From Staphylococcus equorum (GTDB taxonomy: Bacteria > Bacillota > Bacilli > Staphylococcales > Staphylococcaceae), in assembly GCF_029531845.1 (NCBI RefSeq), contig NZ_JAMBPV010000002.1:372001-436000 (forward strand): a stretch of DNA of 64,000 nt, written 5' to 3'. Shown here piece by piece: positions 18,936 to 30,645 of this stretch; within the stretch, counting starts at the first letter, position 1, and every line of letters starts with the position of its first letter. The position numbers and the translations under genes were made by a program. Below the pieces are notes generated by a model that saw only the letters and a list, made by a program, of their open reading frames with translations, was not told where the DNA came from and did not search any database.

Positions 18936-21212
18936 TTATACCAAGATTTTTTCATCATTTGATTTTTTCTCTTTATAAACGACAATCTTATGATCATCTG
19001 ATTTTTTAAGTTGACGTTTCTTCATAATGCCCCATAGCGGTACTGCGATAAATACAGATGAGAAAACACCTGAAATCAGACCGATGAGTAATGCTAACGA
19101 GAAGTTGAAGATACTTGGTGCACCAAATGCAAGTAATGAAATGACTACAATAACTACTGTCAAAACAGTATTGATAGAACGTGTCATGGTCTGACGAATC
19201 GATCTATTAACAATATCGTCTATTTGAGATTTCTTCGTAATCACTTTTACTTTGTGTAAGTTTTCCCGGACCCTATCGAATGTAACAATCGTATCATTGA
19301 TAGAGTAACCAATAATAGTTAATACTGCTGCAATAAAGGTAATATCTACCTCTAATCTGAATAAACTAAATACAGCAACAATCATAAATGCATCATGTAG
19401 TAATGCCAACACCGAGGATAATCCCATACGCCACTCAAATCTAAATGTAGTGTAGAGTATAATACCAATAGCAGCATATACAAGTGCAAACATGGCATTT
19501 TTAGCAAGCTCTTGACCAATCACTGGTGAAACTGTATTGACCGTTGGATCACTACCAAACTCATTATCTATTGTGCTCTTAATTTTAGCAACTTCATCTT
19601 TAGATAAGTCATCTTTAAATTGTACGGTCGCATTTTGGCCATTTTCACCTAGTGAAACTTGAGTCGGTTTGAAATCTTTATCTTCAAGCGTTTGAGTTAC
19701 TTTTTCCTCTGAGACTTTATTTTCAGATTCAAAATCAACTCTCGTACCACTTGTGAAATCAATACCTAAATTTAATTTAAAAATGAAGAGAATGATGGCA
19801 CCGACAATGATAATAAGGACACTCAATGATAACAATGGCTTAGCCAATTTCATAAAGTCCCAACGCTCATATGGCGTTTTCAAATCATGTACGTCTTTTT
19901 CTTCATTAATGTTATAGATATCTTTCTTGTTTACACCAAATAACCAATATGATTTTTTGAAGTAATTAGATGACACAAGTAGCGATAATAGCCATCTTGA
20001 TAGGAACACTGCTGTTACAAAGATCATTAAGATACCGATGAGTAACATAGTTGCGAAACCTTTAACTGAACTTTCACCAAAGAAGAACAACACAGCGGCT
20101 GCGATAACAGTTGTTAACTGTGCATCGACAATGGTTAAGAAAGAACTCTTATTCGCTTTTTTATAAGCTTGTTTGAGTGTCCGTCCAATTTTAAGTTCGT
20201 CTTTAATCCGCTCATACATTATAATGTTCGCATCGACGGCCATACCTACACCTAGCACTAAGGCCGCTAAACCTGGTAATGTAAGCACACCTGAAATAAA
20301 GTTAAAGGCTAACATTGTTAAGTATATATACGCGGTTAGCGCAATAATTGCTACTAACCCTGGTAAACGATAGAAACCTAACATGAATAGATAAATTACT
20401 GCGATACCAATAACAGCAGCAAATACTGTTTTATCTAATGCATCTTGACCAAATTGGGCGCCGACTGAATTAGAATAAATCTCATTTAAATCTACTGGTA
20501 AGGAACCTGCATTTAACAAATCAGCAATTTGTTTTGCCTCTTTAATGCCTTCTTCACCGTTAAAGCCACCTGAAATTTCAACACTATCAGAGTTAATTGG
20601 CTTATCTACTGAAGCAGCTGAAACGAATTTCGGATCTTTTTTAGTCACTTCTTTATGGTAAGAATCACCTTTTTCGTGATCTAGCCAAACAACCATCACG
20701 TTTTCATCTTTTTTCGAAATTTCTTCAGTTACTTTTTTAAATTTATCACTATCTTTTAATTTGAAAGTAACTGCTGGTTGATTCGTATTCTCTTTGAATT
20801 CTTGTTTTGCTGAACCTTGCTGAATGTCTTTACCAGTCAATTTGATATTATCATCCGCATCACGAATCGTTAAATTTGCTTGTGATGATAAAACTTCTCG
20901 CGCTTCAGACTGGTTTTTGACGCCTGCAAGCTGGACACGAATTCTGTTTTTATCTTCGACTTGAATTTTCGGTTCGGAAACACCTAAGACGTTGACGCGA
21001 TTTTCAAGCGTTTTTGCTGTTGATTTTACCGCTTTATCGTCAATTTTATCATCTTTTTGTAAAGGATCTACTTGATATAAGACCTCAAATCCACCTTGTA
21101 AGTCCAAACCAAGACTGACGTCTTTAACTACACTCTTATAAGTAAATGCCATGGCTCCCAACAACAGAGCTACGAGCACTATGAATGCAACTATTCTACT
21201 ACTCTTCTTCAC
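18936..21212 (-). CDS. secDF: Protein-export membrane protein SecDF (fused SecD-SecF)
   Basis: A 758-aa inner-membrane protein that uses the proton motive force to assist Sec-dependent secretion. The SecD half (about 1-430) has the LGLDLQGGFEVLYQVD motif, an extracellular P1 domain and a TM cluster containing VGMAVDANIIMYERI. The SecF half (about 450-758) has LGIDFTSGTRVDFE and IGYSINDTIVTFDRVREN. About 12 TM helices in all. Fusion of SecD and SecF is normal in bacilli. The start is GTG with GAGGTG 6 nt upstream. YajC, its Sec partner, is the next gene upstream but separated by about 360 nt and a terminator. Confidence 0.95.
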   Translation of the reverse strand: MKKSSRIVAFIVLVALLLGAMAFTYKSVVKDVSLGLDLQGGFEVLYQVDPLQKDDKIDDKAVKSTAKTLENRVNVLGVSEPKIQVEDKNRIRVQLAGVKNQSEAREVLSSQANLTIRDADDNIKLTGKDIQQGSAKQEFKENTNQPAVTFKLKDSDKFKKVTEEISKKDENVMVVWLDHEKGDSYHKEVTKKDPKFVSAASVDKPINSDSVEISGGFNGEEGIKEAKQIADLLNAGSLPVDLNEIYSNSVGAQFGQDALDKTVFAAVIGIAVIYLFMLGFYRLPGLVAIIALTAYIYLTMLAFNFISGVLTLPGLAALVLGVGMAVDANIIMYERIKDELKIGRTLKQAYKKANKSSFLTIVDAQLTTVIAAAVLFFFGESSVKGFATMLLIGILMIFVTAVFLSRWLLSLLVSSNYFKKSYWLFGVNKKDIYNINEEKDVHDLKTPYERWDFMKLAKPLLSLSVLIIIVGAIILFIFKLNLGIDFTSGTRVDFESENKVSEEKVTQTLEDKDFKPTQVSLGENGQNATVQFKDDLSKDEVAKIKSTIDNEFGSDPTVNTVSPVIGQELAKNAMFALVYAAIGIILYTTFRFEWRMGLSSVLALLHDAFMIVAVFSLFRLEVDITFIAAVLTIIGYSINDTIVTFDRVRENLHKVKVITKKSQIDDIVNRSIRQTMTRSINTVLTVVIVVISLLAFGAPSIFNFSLALLIGLISGVFSSVFIAVPLWGIMKKRQLKKSDDHKIVVYKEKKSNDEKILV

Positions 21213-21540
21213 TTGAACACCTCATTGTAAGCTTATGTTATAAGAATACTTGATTAAATTATTTTAACGCAATTTTATACAATCTATACTTTCTTCTAAA
21301 CGACCTTATTATCTTAACATATTACAACGCGTGTAAAAACTAACTCAACTATTTTGTATTCATAACTTAATTGTAAGCGTTATTAACATTTTAAAATGTT
21401 ACGAAAATATTACTAGTTTATACGTTAAGTTATGATTATTATATCCTAGGTCATTTTAAATTATAACACTATATCAGCATATTGTTTAAGAAAGTATATA
21501 TGATTTCTATTAATGCATCAGTAGAATATGTTAATAAAAA
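21213..21540. other. Region between secDF and yajC with nested inverted repeats
   Basis: No ORF. It contains an 18-bp perfect palindrome (21384-21401) inside an 11-bp inverted repeat (TCATAACTTAA 21360-21370 with TTAAGTTATGA 21425-21435). The secDF promoter must be here; a TAAGAT -10 on the minus strand near 21311-21316 has only a weak -35. Confidence 0.55.
21360..21435. repeat. Nested palindrome (potential cruciform)
   Basis: Outer arms are 11 bp and perfect; the inner palindrome TAACATTTTAAAATGTTA is perfect and nearly co-centred with the outer repeat (centres differ by 5 nt). It has no U-run typical of a terminator, so it may be an operator or a cruciform site. Function unknown. Confidence 0.6.
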
Positions 21541-21570
21541 AACGAACTGATATTTTCATATCAGTTCGTT
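21541..21570 (-). terminator. Terminator after yajC
   Basis: Perfect 12-bp stem AACGAACTGATA/TATCAGTTCGTT with a six-base loop, followed by a T-run on the minus strand, 6 nt past the yajC stop. Confidence 0.92.
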
Positions 21571-21576
21571 GCTTTA

Positions 21577-21837
21577 TTATGAAGGATCAACTTGTTTTAT
21601 AGCAGGTTTTTCTAAAGTGATTTCAGTACCATTGCCATTTAAAGTTAATACTACTGTAGTTTCATCTACTGCACGAACAGTACCTTTGATACCACCGATT
21701 GTAGTTACATGTTGCCCAGAGCTTACTTGGCTAATCATTTCACGATGCTCTTTCGCTCTTTTCTGTTGTGGTCTGATTAAGAAAAACCACATTAATGCTA
21801 ATAATAAAATTGGTAATATTAATGAAGTAAATTGCAT
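21577..21837 (-). CDS. yajC: Preprotein translocase accessory subunit YajC
   Basis: An 86-aa protein with one N-terminal membrane helix (about 3-22, LILPILLLALMWFFLIRP) ending in RPQQKR, then a small cytosolic domain with GGIKGTV. This is the standard YajC layout. It associates with SecDF-YidC. It is the last gene of a ruvA-ruvB-queA-tgt-yajC run, 18 nt after tgt. Confidence 0.93.
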   Translation of the reverse strand: MQFTSLILPILLLALMWFFLIRPQQKRAKEHREMISQVSSGQHVTTIGGIKGTVRAVDETTVVLTLNGNGTEITLEKPAIKQVDPS

Positions 21838-21855
21838 TATTTTATTTCTCCCTTG

Positions 21856-24041
<2,186 letters not shown>

Positions 24042-24043
24042 AC

Positions 24044-25045
24044 TTATTCCCTCTTTCCATTCTTGCTAAAATGTTCAAATGCATAAGGAGTCGCTTTTCG
24101 CCCTCTTGGTGTACGCTCAATGAATCCTTTTTGAATTAAAAAGGGTTCATATACATCTTCAATTGTAATACGTTCCTCACCAATAGAAACAGCAATCGTA
24201 TCTAAACCAACAGGTCCACCTTTATACTGTTGCAATATACAATTCATCATTTTATGGTCAATATAATCTAGTCCTTCATCATCTACTTGCAATAACTGTA
24301 GTGATTGCTTTGTAGTATCTATACTTATTGATTCATCTTCCTTCACTTGTTGAAAATCACGTACACGCTTTAACAAACGATTGGCTACTCTTGGTGTGCC
24401 TCGACTACGTTTAGCTAATTCTGTTGCACTTTCTTTATCGATAGACGTACCTAATACTTCTGCAGTCCGCACGATGATTTCTTCCAACTCAGGTTCTTCG
24501 TAGTACTCTAATCTGAGATGAACACCGAATCTATCACGTAAAGGAGCTGTTAAACTGCCCGCTCTTGTAGTAGCACCAATTAAAGTAAAAGGTGGTAAGT
24601 CTATACGAATACTTCTAGCTTCTTCTCCTTTACCAATAACGATATCCAAAAAGAAATCTTCCATTGCTGGATATAATACTTCTTCAACAACACTACTTAA
24701 CCTGTGAATTTCATCAATAAATAAAACGTCTCCTGGTTGTAAACTAGAAAGAATTGCAGCTAAATCACCCGGTCGTTCTACAGATGGTCCAGAAATCGTT
24801 CTAATATTTACTTCCATTTCATTCGCAATGATATTAGACAAAGTCGTTTTACCTAATCCAGGGGGGCCAAATAATAGGACATGATCTAACGGCTCTTGTC
24901 TCATTTTAGCGGCTTTAATAAACACTTCTAAATTCGATTTAATCGCTGATTGTCCGATATATTGACGTAACCTTGTTGGTCGTAAAGAAAGTTCAAATGA
25001 AGTTTCCTCTTCATGTACTGATTGGTCTACCATTCTATCATCCAT
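24044..25045 (-). CDS. ruvB: Holliday junction branch-migration ATPase RuvB
   Basis: A 333-aa AAA+ hexameric motor driving Holliday junction migration. Visible: [11 protein letters not shown], Walker [10 protein letters not shown], Walker [10 protein letters not shown], sensor IGATTRAG and arginine finger PLRDRFGV, then a C-terminal winged helix ending [24 protein letters not shown] precedes the ATG. ruvA is immediately upstream. No ruvC is seen; Firmicutes use RecU for resolution. Confidence 0.97.
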   Translation of the reverse strand: MDDRMVDQSVHEEETSFELSLRPTRLRQYIGQSAIKSNLEVFIKAAKMRQEPLDHVLLFGPPGLGKTTLSNIIANEMEVNIRTISGPSVERPGDLAAILSSLQPGDVLFIDEIHRLSSVVEEVLYPAMEDFFLDIVIGKGEEARSIRIDLPPFTLIGATTRAGSLTAPLRDRFGVHLRLEYYEEPELEEIIVRTAEVLGTSIDKESATELAKRSRGTPRVANRLLKRVRDFQQVKEDESISIDTTKQSLQLLQVDDEGLDYIDHKMMNCILQQYKGGPVGLDTIAVSIGEERITIEDVYEPFLIQKGFIERTPRGRKATPYAFEHFSKNGKRE

Positions 25046-25075
25046 TACATTCCCCCCTTTTAAATACAGTAATAT

Positions 25076-25678
25076 TTATGATATAAGTAATTGTAATCCT
25101 CTTTTAACTGCATCATCGACAGACTCAAATGATTCTTTAGTTAGTTTTTTTTCAACTTTAGTCAACTCACGTTTAGAATAACCTAATGCTTCTAGTGCTA
25201 GCATTGCCTCTTTAACAATTGCAGTTGCACCATTACTATCTGCACCCATGTTTAATAGCTGGCTACTATCTACTTCGTTAATCTGTACTTTACCTTTAAG
25301 ATCCAATACAATTTGACGCGCAGTTTTTTTACCTATTCCAGGGAATTGTGTTAAGTAAGCATCATTTTCATTCTCGATGGCAATCTTGACGTCATTCGGA
25401 GAACTACTTGCTAAAATTGCTAATGCAGATTTCGGACCAATACCAGTTACTTTTATCAAGCTTAAAAACATATCTTTTTCTTCTTGATTTATAAAACCAT
25501 ATAGCAATTGTGCATCTTCTCTTACGATAAGTGAAGTGTGAATCACAACTTCTTGGTCCATTTGTTTTTGAAAACGATAAGAATTAGGTGTTTGAATCTC
25601 ATATCCTACACCTGATGCTTCAACTACCACGTGCGTAGGATTCAATACTGTTAATGTGCCTTTAATATATGCGTACAC
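25076..25678 (-). CDS. ruvA: Holliday junction DNA-binding protein RuvA
   Basis: A 200-aa protein that tetramerises on four-way junctions and loads RuvB. It has an N-terminal OB fold (about 1-62), tandem helix-hairpin-helix motifs ([14 protein letters not shown] and [18 protein letters not shown]) and a C-terminal domain III that contacts RuvB. The start is GTG preceded by AAGGAAG. Confidence 0.95.
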   Translation of the reverse strand: MYAYIKGTLTVLNPTHVVVEASGVGYEIQTPNSYRFQKQMDQEVVIHTSLIVREDAQLLYGFINQEEKDMFLSLIKVTGIGPKSALAILASSSPNDVKIAIENENDAYLTQFPGIGKKTARQIVLDLKGKVQINEVDSSQLLNMGADSNGATAIVKEAMLALEALGYSKRELTKVEKKLTKESFESVDDAVKRGLQLLIS

Positions 25679-25690
25679 GTTTACACTTCC

Positions 25691-26146
25691 TTATATAGTC
25701 ATACTAATTAATTCAACTTTAGAAATATGATCAATAATTCTTAAAGCTTCCATTACATCATCAATTTCCAAATCCGTACCCTTGGCATCTAATGAAAGTG
25801 TGATTGTTGCTCTACCATCCATAGGAATACTTTGGTGAATTGTTAATACAGATAAACGTAAGCTAGATAATGTATTTAATACTTGTGCCAACATACCTAC
25901 GATATCATTAACATACAATATTAACGTAAACTCTCTAGTTGTTTCCATCTTTTCATCAATCGGAAATATTGTATCTCGATATTTATAAAATGCACTTCTA
26001 GATAAATCGAACTGCTTGACTGCTTCAAATATGGACAATGACGGATCATTTTTTAATACATCTTTAATTTTTAAAGTTTTTACTACTGATTCTGGTAAAA
26101 CATCTTCTCTAATTAAATAAAACTTTTTATAGTCTTTTTTGTCCAA
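25691..26146 (-). CDS. ACT domain-containing protein (UPF0735/PheB-like)
   Basis: A 151-aa protein with an N-terminal helix-turn-helix-like segment (about 25-65, SIFEAVKQFDLSRSAFYKYRD) and a C-terminal ACT domain (about 70-148, FTLILYVNDIVGMLAQVLNT). ACT domains usually sense small molecules such as amino acids. The family sits next to obg in Firmicutes; the Bacillus homologue is named PheB, but chorismate mutase activity is not supported by sequence. I chose the TTG at 26146 because AGGAG lies 8 nt upstream; a GTG three codons earlier overlaps that ribosome site. Confidence 0.85.
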   Translation of the reverse strand: MDKKDYKKFYLIREDVLPESVVKTLKIKDVLKNDPSLSIFEAVKQFDLSRSAFYKYRDTIFPIDEKMETTREFTLILYVNDIVGMLAQVLNTLSSLRLSVLTIHQSIPMDGRATITLSLDAKGTDLEIDDVMEALRIIDHISKVELISMTI

Positions 26147-26157
26147 ATTAAGCACTC

Positions 26158-27453
26158 CTATTCAACAAATTCAAATTCTCCGCCAAGTATTCTTACAATA
26201 TCACCGTTCTCACAACCACGTGCTCTCAACGCCTCATCAATGCCCATAGAACGCATTTGACGTGCAAATCTACGTACTGCAGGATCGCTATTGAAGTCAG
26301 TCATCTTGAACATTCTTTCAATTGCTTTACCACTTACAACGTATGCAGCATCATCATCTCTAGTAATTGTGAAGTTGTCTTGACTCGGCGTATGTTTGTA
26401 CAACACTCTGTTAACACCCAAGTCTTCCTCTTCTACTTTACTAAAGTCAATATCTTTAACTTCTTCTAATTTATCTGCAATTGCATATAAAAGTTCATCT
26501 ATATGATCATGCATCACTGTAGATAAAGGAATAATATGAATACTATCATCATTCAATTCTTCTTTAAAAATTTCTAAGTTATCTTCAGCGTTTGGCATAT
26601 CCATCTTATTTGCTACAACGATTTGAGGTCTCTCTTCTAAACGATGTTCATAAGCGCTTAATTCTTCATTAATCACTTTATAATCTTCGAATGGATCACG
26701 ACCTTCAGAGCCACTCATATCAATCATATGAACAATAACTTTTGTTCTCTCAACGTGTTTTAAAAATTGATGGCCTAATCCCACACCTTCAGACGCACCT
26801 TCAATAAGACCAGGCAAATCTGCCATTACAAAACTTCTTTGATCTTTTGTAGAAACAACACCTAAGTTAGGTTTAATTGTAGTGAAATGATAAGCACCAA
26901 TTTTCGGTTTGGCTTTAGATACCATTGAGAGCAAGGTAGATTTACCAACACTCGGGAAACCTACTAGTCCTACATCGGCTAGTAATTTTAATTCTAACGT
27001 GACATCTATTTCTTCACCTGGTTCTCCATTTTCACTAAAATCAGGTGCAGGGTTTCTTGGAGAAGCGAAACGAGAGTTACCTCGGCCACCACGACCACCC
27101 TTAGCTACAGTTGCACGTTGACCATCTTCAACTAAATCTGCAACAACTTCTTCTGTTTCAACATTTTTCACAATTGTGCCTGGCGGTACTTTTAGAACTA
27201 AGTGATCTGCATTTTTACCATGCATATTACTTGTTTGACCAGCGCCACCTCTATTAGCCTTGAAATGTGTTTGATATCTAAAATCTAATAAAGTTCTTAA
27301 CCCTTCATCAACTTCAAATATAATTGACGCACCATTACCACCGTCGCCACCAGCTGGACCACCAAATGGAATATATTTCTCTCTACGGTAGGCTGTTATA
27401 CCATTACCGCCATCACCTGCTTTAAGTGATATTTTAACTTGATCGACAAACAT
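26158..27453 (-). CDS. obg: Essential ribosome-associated GTPase Obg
   Basis: A 431-aa GTPase involved in 50S assembly and stress signalling; it can bind ppGpp. The glycine-rich Obg domain (about 1-158, [20 protein letters not shown]) is followed by the G domain (G1 [11 protein letters not shown]3 [10 protein letters not shown]4 NKMD) and a C-terminal OCT domain (about 350-431). GAGGTG precedes the ATG. It is preceded by the rpmA terminator, so it probably has its own promoter. Confidence 0.96.
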   Translation of the reverse strand: MFVDQVKISLKAGDGGNGITAYRREKYIPFGGPAGGDGGNGASIIFEVDEGLRTLLDFRYQTHFKANRGGAGQTSNMHGKNADHLVLKVPPGTIVKNVETEEVVADLVEDGQRATVAKGGRGGRGNSRFASPRNPAPDFSENGEPGEEIDVTLELKLLADVGLVGFPSVGKSTLLSMVSKAKPKIGAYHFTTIKPNLGVVSTKDQRSFVMADLPGLIEGASEGVGLGHQFLKHVERTKVIVHMIDMSGSEGRDPFEDYKVINEELSAYEHRLEERPQIVVANKMDMPNAEDNLEIFKEELNDDSIHIIPLSTVMHDHIDELLYAIADKLEEVKDIDFSKVEEEDLGVNRVLYKHTPSQDNFTITRDDDAAYVVSGKAIERMFKMTDFNSDPAVRRFARQMRSMGIDEALRARGCENGDIVRILGGEFEFVE

Positions 27454-27540
27454 GATTTCACCTCTTTTTCTAAAAACTTAATTTCCATATCTTTTACATT
27501 ATATCATTATCTTGCCTACTAGAAAATAAAGACAAAAAAA

Positions 27541-27572
27541 TTAACACCAGAAGTCATAACTTCTGGTGTTAA
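27541..27572 (-). terminator. Terminator of the rplU-prp-rpmA operon
   Basis: Perfect 14-bp stem TTAACACCAGAAGT with its complement, loop TATG, then a seven-base T-run on the minus strand, about 12 nt after the rpmA stop. Confidence 0.93.
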
Positions 27573-27584
27573 TGGTGACAAAAA

Positions 27585-27869
27585 CTACTCAGCTGCTGCG
27601 TAAACAGAAACTTGTTTTTTGTCGCGACCTTTACGTTCAAATTTAACAACGCCGTCGATTTTAGCGAATAATGTATCGTCGCCACCACGACCAACATTTT
27701 CACCAGGATAGATTTTAGTACCACGTTGGCGGAATAAAATTGATCCACCTGTAACGTATTGACCATCAGCACGTTTAGCTCCTAAACGTTTTGACTCAGA
27801 GTCACGGCCGTTTCTTGTAGAACTTACCCCTTTTTTAGATGCGAAGAATTGTAAGTTTAATTTTAACAT
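27585..27869 (-). CDS. rpmA: Ribosomal protein L27 (with Prp-cleaved N-terminus)
   Basis: A 94-aa large-subunit protein whose N-terminus reaches the peptidyl transferase centre. It begins MLKLNLQFF followed by [15 protein letters not shown]. The first nine residues are the extension known to be removed by the Prp protease in staphylococci, exposing ASKKG. The open frame runs five codons upstream, but GAGGTG spaced before the ATG at 27869 decides the start. Third gene of rplU-prp-rpmA. Confidence 0.96.
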   Translation of the reverse strand: MLKLNLQFFASKKGVSSTRNGRDSESKRLGAKRADGQYVTGGSILFRQRGTKIYPGENVGRGGDDTLFAKIDGVVKFERKGRDKKQVSVYAAAE

Positions 27870-27880
27870 TGGGTTGCACC

Positions 27881-28201
27881 TCACTTATAATTTAGTCTGA
27901 TATTTTCTTTATATTCTTCTTCAATTGTTTGCAATGATACTAACATTGCCTGAAGAATTAATTGCGCTTTTTCATTTGTAGCATCGACACTTCTTACGTG
28001 GAAATGTCCACCGTCATCATTGTAATCAATGTCTGGTTTTTCGCTCGTTAATCCCATGATAGCATTAACGCTTCCGAAAATAACTGCGGATGCACCAGCA
28101 CAAACTATGTCATGCCCGTATTCGCCATGTTCTGCATGACCATCCATAATAACATCCGTTACTTGACCAGCTTCGTTCAATGTAACATCAACAGTAATCA
28201 T
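27881..28201 (-). CDS. prp: Ribosomal-processing cysteine protease Prp
   Basis: A 106-aa cysteine protease that cleaves the N-terminal extension of L27; it is essential in S. aureus. The catalytic pair is visible as His22 (DGHAEHG) and Cys34 ([10 protein letters not shown]). It starts 2 nt after the rplU stop with no strong ribosome site of its own, suggesting translational coupling to rplU, and it sits directly before its substrate gene rpmA. Confidence 0.95.
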   Translation of the reverse strand: MITVDVTLNEAGQVTDVIMDGHAEHGEYGHDIVCAGASAVIFGSVNAIMGLTSEKPDIDYNDDGGHFHVRSVDATNEKAQLILQAMLVSLQTIEEEYKENIRLNYK

Positions 28202-28203
28202 AA

Positions 28204-28512
28204 TTAAGCGTTGATTTTGTCGATAGTTAATTTAGTGTAAGGTTGACGATGACCTTTTTTACGTTTTGAGTCTTTACGACGTCTGTAAGTGAATACAGTG
28301 ATTTTTTTACCGCGTCCTTCTTTATTAGCAGTAGCAGTAACAGTAGCACCCTCAACTGTTGGCGCACCAACTTTAACTGAGTCTCCACCTACAAATAATA
28401 CTTTGTCAAAAGTGAATGAATCACCTTCGTTTAAATTTAATTTTTCAACGAAGATTTCTTGTCCTTCTTCAACTTTTAATTGTTTTCCACCTGTTTCGAT
28501 AATAGCAAACAT
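28204..28512 (-). CDS. rplU: Ribosomal protein L21
   Basis: A 102-aa large-subunit protein beginning [14 protein letters not shown] with the conserved [11 protein letters not shown] near the C-terminus. I take the ATG at 28512, 8 nt after AGGAGG, and not the three-codon longer frame. It is preceded by a leader of about 100 nt. Confidence 0.96.
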   Translation of the reverse strand: MFAIIETGGKQLKVEEGQEIFVEKLNLNEGDSFTFDKVLFVGGDSVKVGAPTVEGATVTATANKEGRGKKITVFTYRRRKDSKRKKGHRQPYTKLTIDKINA

Positions 28513-28613
28513 ACTTTGCACCTCCTATAATTTTAAGTCACGCCAAATGCAGGTGACATAAATGTACTTGAACCTGAATCTGAGCGGTTGTATGTAGCTA
28601 TGAACTACTCAAC
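28513..28613 (-). promoter_or_regulatory. L21-type autoregulatory leader
   Basis: The ~100-nt untranslated leader of rplU contains paired segments such as TGCAGTAGTTGAGTAGTTCA and GTCACCTGCATTTGGCGTGAC. Firmicute rplU operons carry a known L21 leader at this position. I support it by position and pairing potential, not by a covariance search. Confidence 0.6.
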
Positions 28614-28619
28614 TACTGC

Positions 28620-28648
28620 ATTTTAGCATTAGGATTTCTTACTGTCAA
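28620..28648 (-). promoter_or_regulatory. Promoter of rplU-prp-rpmA, overlapping the end of mreD
   Basis: Minus strand -35 TTGACA (28648-28643, perfect), 17-nt spacer, -10 TAAAAT (28625-28620). The -35 lies inside the last codons of mreD. Confidence 0.75.
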
Positions 28649-29153
28649 TCTTCAATTGTACTTTTCTTAGGAATTTCATAATAATTGGGAATAAAATTGT
28701 AAGTAAAATTAAATTCAATATAAATGTAGGTATTAATCTAAATATAACAAAGTCAATAAATTCAAAATTAATAATTCCTAAAATACTATACATAATTGCT
28801 ACATAAATTTCTAAGAAGACTGTACTAAGTAAAATAATGATAAACAACATTGTATGATCTCTATAAAATGTTTTAAAGAAAAAGTCCATGATGACTACAA
28901 ATAAAATGTAACCAAATAGATATAAACCGTAAAAACTGCCGAAATATAAATCTGTAATTAGACCTAATACTACTGATAAAACCATCGCTACACCAAAACT
29001 TCTATACACACTTAGCATCAAAATGTACATGATCGTTAAATGTGGCACGAAAATAATATCTTTATCTCCTATTTGCATTGGTATAACAAGTCCAATTGCA
29101 GTATCAATATAAAACAATACAATACCAATAAGAAAGTAGTATAATGCGCGCAT
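28629..29153 (-). CDS. mreD: Rod shape-determining protein MreD
   Basis: A 174-aa integral membrane protein with about five or six hydrophobic segments across its length and few charges. It belongs to the MreD family by position and pattern. In cocci, MreC and MreD take part in cell-wall synthesis without MreB. Its ATG overlaps the mreC stop (TAATG). Confidence 0.9.
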   Translation of the reverse strand: MRALYYFLIGIVLFYIDTAIGLVIPMQIGDKDIIFVPHLTIMYILMLSVYRSFGVAMVLSVVLGLITDLYFGSFYGLYLFGYILFVVIMDFFFKTFYRDHTMLFIIILLSTVFLEIYVAIMYSILGIINFEFIDFVIFRLIPTFILNLILLTILFPIIMKFLRKVQLKIDSKKS

Positions 29154-29995
29154 TAATTATCCCCGCTTTCATTATCTGGTATTGTTTTAGGGTCTCTTTT
29201 AGCAACATAAACGTGGTTTAAGTCTGCTAGACTTGCAGCTGTCTTAACTCTTACTTCTTTAGATAAACCGTACTCATCATTTTCAACTTTAGATACTTCA
29301 CCTATGTAAATACTGCTAGGAAGTTGATCTGCTAAGCCACTCGTAACAACTTTATCTCCCTTTTTAATACTATCTTTATTATTTATATCTGTAATTACAA
29401 GTTCTTCATTCTTAGCATCATAATGGTCTATTAAACCAAAAACATTTTCACCATCATGTTGAACGTTTACAGACAATCGATTGGCACGTGTGTTCGTTGA
29501 GATTAAATCTACTTGAGACGAGAATTGATTCACTTTAGAGATGCGGCCAACTAACCCTTCTGAAGTCATCACAGCCATATTGTTTTCTATTCCATCTTTA
29601 GAACCTTGGTTTATAACCAATGTATTCATCCATTGATCAGGATTTCTAGATAACACTGTGCTAGAAATCGGTTCATATTTTGAAATGTCTTCAATATCTA
29701 ATTCTTTTTTGTAAGTTTTATTTTCAGCTTTTAGTCTTTCATTTTCAGCTTCTAATTGTTTCACCTTACTATTTTGTTCTTTTGAACTATCCTTTGAAAA
29801 GAGATTACCAATAGATCCTGTTACAAAATGGACAGGATAGCTAACTGCTTTTTGACCAAAAGCAACAGTATCTCCCACATATTGTTCTACTGGTGATTGT
29901 GTTTGCGAACGCAAAGATACACCAATTAAGGCTATAAACACAATGATTGCACACAGTATAACAATCAATTTGTTGTTTTTAAAAAACTTTGACAA
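29153..29995 (-). CDS. mreC: Cell shape protein MreC
   Basis: A 280-aa bitopic membrane protein: a TM helix (about 10-30), an extracellular coiled coil (about 70-95, KVKQLEAENERLKAENK) and a beta-rich C-terminal domain with ARNPDQW-like SRNPDQWMNT and VTSGLADQLPSSIYIG. The start is taken as TTG (29995), 6 nt after GAGGTG; a GTG three codons earlier overlaps that site. Pairs with MreD in peripheral wall synthesis. Confidence 0.93.
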   Translation of the reverse strand: MSKFFKNNKLIVILCAIIVFIALIGVSLRSQTQSPVEQYVGDTVAFGQKAVSYPVHFVTGSIGNLFSKDSSKEQNSKVKQLEAENERLKAENKTYKKELDIEDISKYEPISSTVLSRNPDQWMNTLVINQGSKDGIENNMAVMTSEGLVGRISKVNQFSSQVDLISTNTRANRLSVNVQHDGENVFGLIDHYDAKNEELVITDINNKDSIKKGDKVVTSGLADQLPSSIYIGEVSKVENDEYGLSKEVRVKTAASLADLNHVYVAKRDPKTIPDNESGDN

Positions 29996-30185
29996 CCTGA
30001 ACACCTCTATTAACCAACTATTTTATATTCTTATTATCATTTTATATCACTAGTGTTACGAAATAAAGCACGAACCCTGATATTCCATAACAAAATTTAT
30101 CAGATGTTGAATCAACAGTTTAACTAGATTAAGCGATTACGTTTAAAGTTTTGATTAGAATGTAATGAATTTAACGATACATTGT

Positions 30186-30208
30186 ATTATAACAATATTT
30201 ACAGTCAA
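30186..30208 (-). promoter_or_regulatory. Promoter of mreCD
   Basis: Minus strand -35 TTGACT (30208-30203), 16-nt spacer, -10 TACAAT (30186-30181). The leader to mreC is about 180 nt. The rest of 30005-30380 is AT-rich and I see no gene in it. Confidence 0.6.
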
Positions 30209-30380
30209 TAGTGTATTAAAAAGTTTTGGTTTTGCGAATTATAATACAATACATTATTTTAAAAATTACGCTTAACGATGCTTAAAATCATCTTACGTGT
30301 TATATATTTTTTATGTATCATTTAATAACTTTCATTTAATAATTCTTTTGGTATGCTTGTACACAAATTTTTAAGCCATA

Positions 30381-30407
30381 AAAAAACGCCTCTACTTTTA
30401 GAGACGT
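30381..30407 (-). terminator. Terminator after the 52-aa gene
   Basis: Minus strand ACGTCTCT (30407-30400) pairs with AGAGGCGT (30393-30386), loop AAAAGT, followed by seven T residues. Confidence 0.87.
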
Positions 30408-30416
30408 GAACTTACT

Positions 30417-30575
30417 TTAGTCATTTTCTTTTTCATCTGATTTGTTGTCGTCAGTTGATTTTTTAGCTTTTTTCTCATCTTCTTCATATAATGTTTCTTT
30501 TTTACGCCAACGTGCAAATAAATTCTGTGCTTTAGCTTGTTCAGCCATTTTCTTATCTTTAGACTGTTCACTCAT
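30417..30575 (-). CDS. Small charged protein of unknown function, 52 aa
   Basis: The ORF begins MSEQSKDKKMAEQAKAQN and includes LFARWRKKETLYEEDEKK before a lysine/aspartate-rich tail. It has no membrane segment. A modest ribosome site (AAAGGTTGGTG) precedes the ATG, and a clean terminator follows its stop by 9 nt, which argues that it is a real gene. It lies 70 nt downstream of the DUF4930-like membrane protein and may be in one transcript with it. I do not recognise a family. Confidence 0.65.
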   Translation of the reverse strand: MSEQSKDKKMAEQAKAQNLFARWRKKETLYEEDEKKAKKSTDDNKSDEKEND

Positions 30576-30645
30576 AATTGGACACCAACCTTTAACGTTT
30601 TTACTTATTTAAGGCTAACGCATTTCACCCTATAATTCAAACGCA

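Noticed and set aside
27569..27772. A second minus-strand frame of 67 codons over rpmA
   Set aside because: It is out of frame with rpmA, overlaps the terminator and has no family resemblance.
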